Below are positions 1 to 10,724 of a stretch of 64,000 bases of DNA, in pieces. Under the pieces are notes generated by a model. That model was not told where the DNA came from. It did not search any database and saw only the letters and a program-made list of their open reading frames with translations. The DNA is from Pyrrhoderma lamaoense (lineage: Eukaryota; Basidiomycota; Agaricomycetes; Hymenochaetales; Hymenochaetaceae). The first letter of the stretch is position 1; each line of letters starts with the position of its first letter. The position numbers and the translations under genes were made by a program. The DNA lies in NCBI GenBank assembly GCA_002794735.1, contig NBAZ01000009.1:248001-312000 (forward strand), read 5' to 3'.

Positions 1-1017
1 TATGAAACCTCCAACGTCTAAACATGATTAAATATAATATTGATGTTAACGTAGATCCCCCCCCCCTCCCCCTCACCCTTCCTCCCAGTCTCTCGCCGTC
101 TCTTACTTAAACGCTGTATCCTGTATCCTATATCAGGTACAACGGTCACACATATTGCACATTGCACATTACACACATTACACACAGACTCACGCTCACA
201 CACAGGGGAGGAATGGGCCCACTGTATCACTATCACTATATCACTGTATCACTGCATTACGCGATACACATGGATATTCTTAGATCCTCAACTCTCTCTC
301 TCTCTCACTGACTAACTGACTAACCCAACGAGCCAAACATCACTCAGAATCAGAACCCTGACACACGACACACACACACACAAAAGACGAAGCAGGGACG
401 AGTGGGAACATGGGTAATAAGAAACTTGACACCCACACCTATACCTACCCACTTCCCCAACAACAAGAAAGATGACTCATTCCCCAAATCGGCAGCCATT
501 ATGGATTAATTGATAATTGGCTGACTATCGATGGGGGAATCGAGGGATAGTTCAGAACATTTGATTTCTTTCCTTGTTGTGGATTTAATATGGGTTATCA
601 TTCCTTTTTTTTCGTAGATTTAGAGTACGGTATATATATAAAAATAAATCACAAGCCAAATTTATTATTACAAAAAAAGGAAAAAAGAAAGCAAAGAAGA
701 AGAAGAAGAAGAAAAGGTCCATTTCGCAGAAAAGAAAAGAAAGGAAAAGAAAAAACAGCCCAAAAAGAAAAAAAAAATAACGGAAGGAAGGAATCTTTTT
801 AAAGAGTACACGGTACACAAATGATAACTGGAAGAAGCAAAAAGTGTCGATACAGATTTAGCGTCCGAGTTCACCCATCAGTATGTTGAAGAAGGTCGTC
901 CTATCTATCGCATGATAAGACCAAAAGAAAGAAAAAACTATCCGAAAAGGCAAAAAGAGTTACTTGGAGACAGACGTCAACAACAACAAAAAAGGAAGAA
1001 GAAGAAGGAATCATGGA
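1..1017. other. Gene-free flank with microsatellites and a purine-rich tract
   Basis: No convincing coding sequence on either strand. There are simple repeats: a C run near 58-66, CA-type repeats near 150-205 and 360-382, a CT repeat near 288-307, and a strongly purine-rich plus strand at about 670-790 (A/G runs of AAG and GAAAAG type). The short open frames here are low-complexity translations of these repeats. The region follows the 3' end of membrane-protein gene A on the minus strand and may hold its 3' UTR. Confidence 0.6.
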
Positions 1018-2194
1018 TCATAAAGCCTCGCCCTTCCTGGAAAATCCAGTACCCATGGTGGAAATAGTCAACGTATCGATTTGTAAGGGCTTCCTGGGCA
1101 CTGCAGGAGGCGGAGGAGTAGAAGGAGGCGGAAGAGGAGGAGGAGGAGAGTCCCTAAAAGCCATCGTTGACATCGATGCAGAAGTAAGAGGTGAGAAGTA
1201 TGACTTTTGTGGTTCTTCTCGAGACTTCTCCAGGTCTATACTGGACCCGCGGTAACTCGACCAGTCGGAAATACGACTGTGCACAACGGCGCTCCGTGGA
1301 AGGGAGGGAGGCAGACTAACGGGCACCCATGACACTCCTCGAGATTTGGATCCCTCAGAAAACCCGTTTATCATATGATTAAACGTGAATTTTGAGTCCG
1401 TATCAACAAACGTATACCTAGGGTATGATTCTCGGTCTTTTACACACTCACATGAGTCATCTAGACGTCTTTCTATACACAAGAACCTTAACTCACACAT
1501 TGGATCCCCATATCCCATTGGCTCAGCATGGAAAATTATAGGTCTAAGACCCTTCGAATTACGGGGATACATCTGCTTGAACTTTCGTCTTCTCCTGTAA
1601 TAGAATGCCCCTATCAAGAGCAATAGTATGAATATGATACTGCCCAACACCCCGCCGACAATAGCCGCAGCGTTTTTACCTCCTTGTGGTGCTATCACAA
1701 AGTTTTGAATTGCATAGTTCCGACCATTTCCAGTGGACAGAACTTCAATTTTGATGGTATGGGGTCCCTTATTTAGTGGCCCAGACCTAAAGAGCATCGC
1801 ATTGTTAACAATATGACCTTGAACAATTTCCGCTATGCTTCTGGTTCGTGGTTCACCACCATCTATAGTATAGTTCGCCGTAAGGTTTCCCTGTCCAAGC
1901 GGGATTGGCCCTCTTACTTGGATCTCCGATCCTACATTTCTTGAAATTAGTTTTTTCAAACAAGAGAGGGAAGTCTGATCAGATGATACCTTGGAACGTA
2001 AGTGAGACCGTTGACCTGTTTGTCGCAGTCGAATGAAACGTAGGCCCATGCTGACCTCCACTATCTCCATCAGAACCATCCTTATTTTTTTTCTTGCCAT
2101 CTTCGCTGTTCTTGCTATCGCTATTGTTTTTCCCACTGTTACCAATCGTCCAAGACCCAGTGTAATTTATCCTTCCATCATCACCTGAAATCAC
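1018..2194 (-). CDS. Membrane-protein family gene A (single-pass, type-I tail)
   Basis: Single-pass membrane protein of a family that recurs along this window; function unknown. Read on the minus strand, an exon starting near 2190 encodes a beta-rich segment (NYTGSWTIGN) followed by an Asn/Lys/Gly-rich low-complexity insert and a Ser/Thr stretch ending TVSLTFQG. An intron of about 60 nt (roughly 1990-1932) restores frame into SEIQVRGPIPLGQG. Then come NYTIDGGEP, the family motif GNGRNYAIQNF, a membrane helix (AAIVGGVLGSIIFILLLLIG) and a basic YYRRRRKFKQ stop-transfer segment. The cytoplasmic tail has SDWSSYRGSS, PQKSYFSPLTS, a polyproline stretch and QIDTLTIST, shared with gene D. A further intron of about 70 nt is likely near 1450-1520. 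The first exon was not resolved; an open stretch at 2217-2477 may hold part of it, so the true start is uncertain. Confidence 0.75.
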
Positions 2195-2479
2195 CTAGTG
2201 CTTTTCAATTTATGTGTTAGTCTTCACAGAAATTCTCGAGCTTTACCATATTTTGTGTCGAATCATCATCGTCTTGAGCACTACCCCCATAAGTTAACGA
2301 GATTTGAAGTGAACTAGTTTCCTTTTCGAAAGAATGTCGTAAATCCAGGTTTATATTAGTGGTCTTAGAGCTTGGACTCTTAGAGAGTGAAAATAAAGCT
2401 GCATTGAGTGATAGTTGGCGGTCATGCAATCGGTTAGCTAGAAGCCACATATTTGGAAAAGATAAATTTGAGCACACTT

Positions 2480-3448
2480 TGAAGAAAGATAACCTCAGAC
2501 CAGCTGGTTAAAGAAGGAATAGAAAGGGGGTACGTGCCAGAAAGTGGCTAGTAAGTGGGGAAGCAGTCTGTACTTGCACTTCATTTCACTATTAAAATTA
2601 CTGTTTGTGATTAGATCAATGATGGTTCCCTTGCAAACACACGAGTCTAAAGATGACAAGACGCCAAGCCCGGCAGACCAAGTCATCTATCACGGGGTAT
2701 TGAAGTCATCTTAGCCCGTACTTTAAGAAGTGTTGCCTGATAGATATACATTTTGCTGAATTGAAGGGATACTCACAGGAGATGGAGCTCGTTGCTGCCG
2801 GGAAGCGAGGTAGTATCTGGGAACAAGTGAGTATTTTGAATGATGGTTGGAGATATCAGACCGCTTCCATGCAGATCATCAGTATGTTAGGCTGCTTTCC
2901 TAGAGCGCTGAGAACCACGAAATTCCACAGCTTTGCCACCCATCTGATCGTGTTGAACCCCGAGTTAGATTTGGATGGAAACGACGTCTGTTCCTTCAGA
3001 TGAACTCTAGAAGAGCTGTCAAAAGTTGTTGCGATGGATACATAATTATAGGTATGGTTTTGAATGATATTGATTGATTCACTGCCGGTATAAATGACCG
3101 TATATGAAACTGATAGTGGTAAGTGTCTAAAGGTACGCTATACAGGCACATTCGGCACCAGTCGTCATGTCGTCATGAGATTATCAACATATCAAGAAAC
3201 TCAGAAAGGAAATATCCAATATGTGATTTTGGTTATGTAATCCCATGTTTAGTCACCCTGTTTCTTAATTTTCTTTTTTACCTACCAACCCCATACGAAA
3301 AGCTACATCATCTCTTCAATCATCCATGGCTTTGATACTCTCACTGGTATGTAAATTAGACGACTGTGCTGGCTGATACTCGTCTCGCGTGCTCTTACAA
3401 TATCCTATCGTTAAAAAAAACTCGTACATGCCTCTCCTAATCCCATAA
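2480..3448. other. Intergenic region between family genes A and B
   Basis: No gene recognised. Short open frames on both strands have no recognisable motif. It should contain the promoter and possibly the unresolved first exon of gene A and the 3' end of gene B. Confidence 0.4.
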
Positions 3449-4429
3449 TCAGAGTGAAGTGGTTGTTTTTAAAGAAAAATCGAATGGATCAATTGCTGTA
3501 CTACCGCTCGAAACCGATCTCCTCCCAATTCTCCCATTATCTATCAACGTACCCGGGCTATACGGAGCTAGATCAATAATAGATGCCATGTGGTTCTCCA
3601 TTGGATGGAAACGGCTCTGTGGCTCGGATGTCTGATTAGCCATGATATCATTATCTGAGCGCCTTGTTGCTTTTTCGTGAATATCAAGCTCAGAAATGGC
3701 AGTAATACTATGGGTCTGTGCCCGCTTCCTCCATCTCAGATATATGGACCTGAAAAAATAGACAAGGAGAAAGAAAACCATAGAAGATAAAAGAGCAATG
3801 ATAATGTTGTATGTGGTATTCCTGTGGCCTTCTGATGTACTGGAAGCCGCTGAGACCTCACCCTGGCTAATCCTGAAACTTTGAAACTCGTAGTTTCTCC
3901 CCGTCCCTGTTGTTGTGATATTAATTACGATACTGTGCTGACCAAGATCCAAAATACTTGAATTGAAGAGGACGAGGTTTGCAATAGATGTATTTCCACC
4001 AGATGGTATCGATCTGTACTGATTTTCCTTATTATCTATCGAGTAATACGCATCAACCTCGTCAATGCCTGGTTGTTGCACACCGAATACAGCGATCTGA
4101 GTGCCTGTACATGTATATATGCATACATTCAATACAGAGGGCTGTGTGCCTGGATATCGCGAGTTTTTACCTTGAAAATTGTATATGATCAAGGATCCAT
4201 TGGCAGTTGCCTCTCTACTTGAAGTAGGGCTACCTTCTCCCAGAACGATCTGCTGTTGATCAGGCCCAGTTGTGTTGAAAACCTTCAGTTGGCTCCAGGA
4301 GTCATTTTCTAGATACATGATTCCTGGATCGCTGCTAGGTATGAAGACCTGAAGATGCATCAGTGATCCAAACATGAAGTTTCAAAAAGGTTCAAGGATG
4401 AGTACCGCGTCGCTATTTTTATTCGACAT
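3449..4429 (-). CDS. Membrane-protein family gene B (single-pass, type-II tail)
   Basis: Paralogue of genes A, C, D and E. A small first exon at 4429 encodes MSNKNSDA, in the same position as MNEKASNS of gene C, with a GTACTC donor; the next exon starts after CTTCAG with VFIPSSDPGIMYLENDSW. A second intron (GTAAAAAC...TGTACAG, about 4170-4108) precedes GTQIAVFGV. The ectodomain continues with YYSIDNKENQYRSIPSGG, GQHSIVINITTTGTGRNYEF and a Ser-rich stalk. The membrane helix (YNIIIALLSSMVFFLLVYFF) is followed by RWRKRAQ. The tail is short and ends with SSGSTAIDPFDFSL, resembling gene C rather than A or D. NxS/T sites in the ectodomain suggest N-glycosylation. The reading frame is intact. Ligand and role are unknown. 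Confidence 0.8.
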
Positions 4430-5700
4430 GCTCTAGGATTGATTTTTATGTTTGCGTGCACGCAAATTGAAGGACGTGAAATGGAGCTAGCTGCACAAAG
4501 GAGAGAGTTCTTAGGATCAAGAAATCTGAATGAGGCGCTATATAAAGACAGATGCCCAAGAGTAATCACTCTTACTTCGGTCGATTCTGCATATTACTAG
4601 GGACACAGGAAGTATCAGAGGCAAAAGATATCAAGGATTCATGTCACGATAGACTGTTACTCTGTGAAAGGTTTCATGTAAACAACTATCAGTGACTATA
4701 CCATAGTAACCGCGAGTCCCTACAATGGCCTTAACTGGGTATCATTGTTACTGTAGATTGGAACTCGAGTATATCAGAGCTGTAGAATCTTGTCGGTTTC
4801 TTATATACGAGCCGTGAACACAGGCACCTGTCTTGAGATAGATTTAGCCAATATAAATCTGCACTGGCCATGCTCAATTCATCTTCTAGATTTATTACAC
4901 ATTATCGCTCATATTCACATTCAAGAAGCATATATGGGTATCAGTCATGTGGTGTCATTGATACCTGAAGAACTAAAAGATAGAAGCCATCAAGTATACT
5001 GACGCCCCTATTGCAAGTTCTATGATCGATAATGATGGGATGTGTCACTTAGCGATGAAGGGGTTAAATGTCCATAATCTTCAACGTGAGGTACAGTACC
5101 ACATATACAATCGCAAATAACCATTTTTCACCTAACTATGCGCTATCCCTCTCCATGACAAACTCATATAAATTAAATACGAGCACTATCAAAAGGGGGT
5201 CAATGTTTTCTATCAACCTAGTAGTGATATTTCTCGGTAGAATAAAAATGACTAGCACTTCCTAACGTCCCATTGTCTTTTCCATAAGTATGATGAGAAA
5301 TATATTACGAACTGGATCCTGCAAGCTCGAGGAGAACTGTAGAGGTTGTTATAATAAGAACATGTACATTAGTATATGCGCGAGTCAAACTATCCGTTGT
5401 AATGCTGTATGTCTCAAAGACAAATGCCGTGATTATAGTAGTAGTGTGTATCTCATGATATTTCAATACGCAATTTAGTTGTGTGTATTTTTCCATAAAA
5501 CCCGTAACGTTGCTGCAATTATTTTAAAACATTTTGCCACAGACATCATCAATGGTCAACAAGTTACATTCTTTCCCGCCCGTCCCCATCTTTAACAATC
5601 TCAATGACAGACCTATAAGATTATATCCTATTCAACTAACCTGTTTTTACAGTACCAAGCACATACTGACACGAGCAAATACATGCATTTCCCATATCAT
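4430..5700. other. Intergenic region between gene B and a relic
   Basis: No supported gene. It contains several short open frames without recognisable motifs. The first few hundred bases are upstream of gene B and should hold its promoter. Confidence 0.4.
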
Positions 5701-5819
5701 GATCTAAGCGGAAAAGTTAATTTGGTGAAAACCTGGGGGATTAAATAATGTAACGCTTCGCCTCTTCATCTCTCGTCTAATGATGGGTCTAGGCTGTCTT
5801 ATAATGTACAATGTAACGT

Positions 5820-6080
5820 CTATGCTACACCGGGTACGGTGATCTGAGTGCTTATACATGGTATACATGAGCAACTCAGAGGAGTGCATATTTAGTGTAA
5901 GAAAGAAGTTGCTTCAAAAGTCACTTATAATCAAATATTTTGGATAGTTGCACCCTAGCTCGTGGTCGTAGTACCATCATCCAAGGTTATCTGAATTTAT
6001 TTGGTCCTATTTTGTTGAAATACTTGAGTTAGCATCAGGAGTTATCTTGCAGACATATGATTTTGGGTTACCGCTTAGCA
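5820..6080 (-). pseudogene. Relic of a gene-B-like family member
   Basis: On the minus strand this stretch can be aligned by eye with the first half of gene B. The region near 5825-5870 matches gene B at about 4080-4125 (ACACCGxxTAC...GATCTGAGTGC). The region near 5980-6075 matches gene B around 4240-4350 (GGTCC...TGTTGAAA...CAGGAGT...ATGATT...TTACCGCTTAG). No reading frame survives, the intervening ectodomain sequence is missing or scrambled, and no membrane helix follows. It is best read as a decayed partial copy. Confidence 0.5.
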
Positions 6081-6377
6081 TGTAGATGTGAGCATATGTC
6101 AGTGCTCTGACTCTTAGTGAAAGGGGGCTCAGACGCATATAATCGCACTACCACTGAAATCTGAACAAAGAAAAATCTAGAAGCCGTAGGGTAAGTCCAG
6201 CGCCGTCTAGAAGTAATGATGAGATTTATCACCAAGTGGTCTCGGCGCCCCAAAATCTCAAACAAGAGATTCGATGCAATACTAATGTTCATCGTTCGTG
6301 CCTGACTCTGTAGTAGTAATCTTCATTACAAAACCAAGTACATACACATAAGATTGTAAGTATATTCGTAGTGCAAG

Positions 6378-7370
6378 TCAGGCTTTTGTCATCGAAGAAG
6401 TCCTGAACGGATCAAAGAGCGTAGTCATACTACTGCCTGAAATCGATACGTTCTTTCTTACTCCACTAGAAACTGGTTGACCTAGATTAGACGTCTCTAT
6501 GAGTGCTCCTTGCCCCTGAGTTGAGTAGGTGTTTGTCTGCGTAACAGAAGCCTGCGGGGTCAAGATACCTTCGCTTGGTTGTTTAACAGTCTCTTGTGGA
6601 TTCTCCCATGCATCAATTTTACTGCCTCCACTGATCCTTAATTTTCTTCGCCTTTTTAGAAAAACACATATGAGCTTGTAGCAGAGGATGACGAGAAGTA
6701 GTAAGCCTAAACTCAGAAGAACGCTGACGGTGATGGTCGTAACATTGATTTTATCATTGGAACTAGACGCAGAAGATTCATTAGTGGAAAGATCTGTACT
6801 CCGAGTGATCTCGAAGTTTTCGAATTCATAGTTTCTTCCCATCCCAGTCGTTGTAACATTGATAATAATGCTATGTTGACCATACTCTAATGAGCTAGAG
6901 CTGAATAACTGATTATTCGCAGTAGAGTTACCCTGTCCTGACGGCACTGACTTGTATTGCGGCTCTCCATTATCAATCGAGTAAGTAGCCCCAACTTCGG
7001 CCTGACCTGTCTGTATCACCCCAAGAACATTGATTTGACTTCCTGTATACAAATATACCCATCTCAGAATGGTAGAAGGAAAATATAAATGAGATGACAC
7101 GGTACCCATAAATGTGTATATGATCAATGACCCGTTGACAGCGGTTTCCCTGCTTACTGAAGGGCTGCCTCCCCAGTGGTGATCTGCTGATTATTAGGTC
7201 CAGTAGTTTCGAAAATTATAAGCGCGCTCCAAGAGCTGTCTTCCAAGAATGTGATTTCTTGGTTACTGCTTGAGATGAAACTGATATTCTGATTATTCTG
7301 ATAAAACATTAGTACCATTACTCGTTCTTACGATACAGTGACATACCGAGTTACTGGCTTTCTCATTCAT
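6378..7370 (-). CDS. Membrane-protein family gene C (single-pass, type-II tail)
   Basis: Paralogue with exon 1 MNEKASNS at 7370, then an intron whose branch point (ACTAATG) and acceptor (TTTTATCAG) lie at about 7318-7302. Exon 2 reads NNQNISFISSSNQ...FLEDSSW...QQITTGE and then loses frame near 7167-7176. The frame needed by homology (SPSVSRETAVNGSLIIY) is one base off, a break shared with gene D. A third exon follows the intron GTACCGTG...GTATACAG (about 7107-7048) with GSQINVLGVIQTGQAEV. It then carries YSIDNGEPQYKSVPSGQG, GQHSIIINVTTTGMGRNYEF, a membrane helix (ITVSVLLSLGLLLLVILCY) and FLKRRRKLR. The tail ends SGSSMTTLFDPF, like gene B. The ectodomain is close to identical to gene D at DNA level, including intron sequence. 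Confidence 0.78.
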
Positions 7371-8570
7371 GGTGATAACTGGAGACATGGAAGACCCTTC
7401 GAGTGATAAATAAAGGAAGATGAAAAAACTCGTTCTAAATATCGAGTAAACGAGGGTGGATCAGACAATCAATCTGGTAAGAGTTAGAGTAGCTATATTA
7501 TGGATTTAGTGATGTGTACTTACGCCTGATCCCGAAGTTGAAGAAGTCCAAGGCGGACAGCTGAAAGGGAAACTGAGAAAGGGCGATTTCTACTTCCCGT
7601 CCTTAGATATAGACGCATCTTTCAAGAGAGATGAATTTGATCTGGTCACCGAAGTTACCTGTCACCGATAGGTATAACTACGGGATGATATCACTAGATA
7701 TACCGTGTAACTACGTTATTGATAACTATGTTGATCAGTTTCTCTTACTCTGAGAAAAACTTCGAAAGCATGCTAACTGATATTGAATCGAGATATGGAA
7801 TGTCGGTTTTTGATGTAACAGTATTATGGTCGGTTTTCATACTTTCAGAAATTATGAAAATCATCTCGCTACTCAACTCTCATCGATCTTGCAAGGCAAT
7901 AATTAGGATAGAGAGTGATGGGAGATAACTTGGTCTGCATGAAATATTCTAAGGATGTGTCTTGCTTTAAGCTCACAGATCTATCTTTGCTACTATGATG
8001 TCGTCGTTCATTGGTCATAAGAAAGATTCGAGACCAGGCATTTGATGAGATCTAACATTATATATCGCTAGTATATAATGTTACCATGGCATCAGCTTCT
8101 TGTGATTCATATATGCCTTACATAGCCTGGTATCAGTTTTCAGTAGAATAATATATTAAATTTCTAGCTACTGGTTCTTCCTTTTGAAACAGACGATGGC
8201 TTTAGAAAGATATTATATTTTTATGGTACTGTCTTGATTTATTTATTTGACGAGTACAAAACCAAACCGAGCTCAGATGAGTTTACTTGAGACGCGAAGC
8301 TATACTCGTGCCTCAGTGGGCTCAAGTAGTAGAATGTGAGTCCAGTTATTTGAGCAGCTCCGATGCCAGAGGTCCCTCAAACGGGAATCGTCTCGTAAGA
8401 AGGTCACAATATGCTCGTGATGGACACTAAGACGGCGTTTTCACTTTCCGAGTAGGCTTAGCGCCCCGAGTTTTATCTGAGTTGTAGATATAGGAGTCCA
8501 GCTCCATGTCGGTATAATCGACGAATAAGAGTCACCATTTATCAGCTGTGGTGTTTTCGTTTTTGATGCT
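7371..8570. other. Intergenic region with a 12-bp-arm palindrome
   Basis: No supported gene. A perfect inverted repeat lies at 8053-8083: arms TAACATTATATA and TATATAATGTTA with a 7-base spacer. The segment near 7525-7560 resembles a splice donor context on the minus strand (GCGTAAGT), also present upstream of gene D near 10880. It may be part of 5' untranslated exons of genes C and D. Confidence 0.45.
8053..8083. repeat. Perfect inverted repeat (hairpin)
   Basis: The arms 8053-8064 and 8072-8083 are exact reverse complements separated by TCGCTAG. It could form an AT-rich cruciform. No flanking coding sequence of a mobile element was seen, so its role is unknown. Confidence 0.7.
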
Positions 8571-8880
8571 TTATACATATAGGTGCAAACTAGTCAACAG
8601 GATATCAATCTTGATAGCATGTACTCCGTCTTCTAGTGACCTAGTTTTCAGTGTAATGATATCTCTATGATACTTCATGCTACCTTTAAACTGCAGTGGG
8701 ATCCTTGTCTCATTCTTCGCAGTCAACGTTCTCGTTTCGCCACCACTACCAGTATCAGGCTTTCTCCTCAAAACATATTTACTCGAATTGCTGATGATAA
8801 TGCTCCAAACCCCAGAGTAGGCGACCCATTCATCAGTTCTATTGATCACGTTCTTGATACATTAAGGGTAATCATGCAAT
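8571..8880 (-). pseudogene. Truncated relic of a membrane-protein family gene
   Basis: An open stretch on the minus strand encodes WVAYSGVWSII, a short linker, then RIPLQFKG, which matches the N-terminal ectodomain end (xYxGxW...SLxFxG) of genes A and E. It continues after a likely missing intron with SLEDGVHAIKIDILLT, which matches the LxxGxHxIxI strand before the GRNY motif. The rest of the ectodomain, the membrane helix and the tail are absent, and the frame ends soon after. It reads as an internal deletion derivative. A short functional secreted form cannot be excluded. Confidence 0.6.
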
Positions 8881-9483
8881 CATAAGCACAAGGGAAAGAC
8901 GGAGATCAATTAAATGATAAAACGGAACATCTTCAGTGCTTGATTAGCCTCTGCCTTTGTGAGAATCCCCGTGATACTGTGGTTGCAAATTCAAAAACAT
9001 ATACTGTCAAGCTCGTAGACAGCTAGTGAATAGACTTAACGAAGCCTTCTTGAACGATACTTATCTATCACAAATCTCAGACACTTCCGGATGCGGGATA
9101 CTTGTATACCAGTGCACAATTTTCATTAATATTATATCCACTTTGGAGTATCAACTAAGGTGATCAAATCTCTTAAGGAAACAAGGTTTCTTCAATCATC
9201 TTATTTAACACCTGATTCTTAAAGCACTCGGTGGATACATACTAAATATACAACGAGTTTCACTAGCTATAATGTCAATAAAATCAGCCCCTAGAATACC
9301 CGAGAAGAAGAATATGAGTCAACGAGAAACCCAATGTAAATAATTTCCCATATGAACACATGGATTAAAAGACCGCACATCGAGTGACGTGAAAAAGATA
9401 GTCTTACATTGTCTATCAGGTAAGGTATTGTCCGTTGAACAAATCAACACCAAAAAGCAAGAAATACAGGATACAGCTATGGT
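8881..9483. other. Intergenic region downstream of gene D
   Basis: No coding sequence or RNA gene was recognised. It separates the relic at 8.6-8.9 kb from the 3' end of family gene D. Confidence 0.4.
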
Positions 9484-10724
9484 CTAAAGAGCCCGGCCCT
9501 TTTTAGTAGATTGGGAGCTCATAGTTGATATAGTCAACGTATCCACCTGCATCTGCTTTTTAGGTATAGGCGGTGGTGGCTCCCTGAATCCCATGGTAGA
9601 AAGAGATGTACTTGTTACAGGCGAAAAGTAAGACTTCTGTGGAACCTTTTCTTCGTCGCGGCCAGTATTTGATCCACGATAGCTAGACCAGTCCGACAAG
9701 CGACTGTTCACGAAAACACTCTGTGAGATAGAAGATGGCAGGCTTGGGGTTACCCATGACGGTTCTCGAGAACGGGACGCTGGTGGCTGAGTTGGGATTT
9801 TGAAGGTGAACTTTGAGTTTGTGTCAATATATGAGTCTGCATAATATGATCCTTTATCTTATTAGGCAAAAATAGACTTGATTACTCTCATTCTTGTGAT
9901 AGTAATCGCTCACCTCTGGTCTCTCTGTAGTTAGGATTGGCATAGTACAGCATAGGTCGAAGACGCCTTGAATCGCGATAAGACGCCTGCTTTCTTAAGC
10001 GTTTTCTCCAAAGTATATATATAGCTATGAAGAGCAGGATTAGGCCGAATATGATGCACAATACTACAGCTACGGTTGTCTTTGTCTTGTCTGCACCCGA
10101 AATCTTTGTGCCATTGTTTTTGCTTGCATCTGAGCTCTGGGAGTTAGACTGTATAACTTGAAAGCTTTCAAACTCGTAATTCCTTTCACTCCCAATCGTT
10201 GTAACTTTGATAACAATGTTGTGTTGACCAAAATCTAATGATCTCGAACTGAATAACAGATTATTCGCAGTAGAGTTTCCTTGCCCTGACGGCACCGACT
10301 TGTATTGCGGCTCTCCATTATCAATCGAGTAAGTAGCCCCAACCTCGCTCTGACCTGTCTGTATCACCCCAAGAACATTGATTTGATTTCCTGTATACAA
10401 ATATACCCATCTCAGAATGGTAGAAGGAAATTATGATCGAGATAACACGGTACCCATAAATGTGTATATAATCAATGACCCGTTGACAGCAGTTTCCCTG
10501 CTTACTGAAGGGCTGCCTCCCCAGTGGTGATCTGCTGATTATTAGGTCCAGTAGTGTTGAAAACTTTTAGCGAGCTCCAAGAGCTATCTTCCAAGAATAT
10601 TATTCCTTGGTTACTACTCGAGATGAAACTGCTATTCTGATTATTCTGAGAAAACATTAGTACCATTACTCGTTTTTGCGATACAGTGACTCTATCATAC
10701 CGAGCTACTGTCTTTCTCATTCAT
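9484..10724 (-). CDS. Membrane-protein family gene D (single-pass, type-I tail)
   Basis: Paralogue with exon 1 MNEKDSSS at 10724 and a downstream intron ending TTTTCTCAG. The ectodomain exon reads NNQNSSFISSSNQGIIFLED...FNTTGPNNQQITTGE and then shows the same one-base break as gene C (about 10516-10522) before SPSVSRETAVNGSLIIY. After the intron ending GTATACAG it continues with GNQINVLGVIQTGQSEV, YSIDNGEPQYKS and GQHNIVIKVTTIGSERNYEF. A membrane helix (VAVVLCIIFGLILLFIAIYI) and WRKRLRKQ follow. The last exon encodes SYIDTNSKFTFK, SRLSDWSSYRGSN, PQKSYFSPVTSTS, PPPPIPKKQMQVDTLTIST. That tail is clearly homologous to gene A, although the ectodomain is nearly identical to gene C. Function unknown. 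Confidence 0.78.

Noticed and set aside
585..874. Phe/Ser-rich and Lys/Arg-rich open frames on both strands
   Set aside because: They are translations of a purine-rich low-complexity tract; no conserved motif or exon context.
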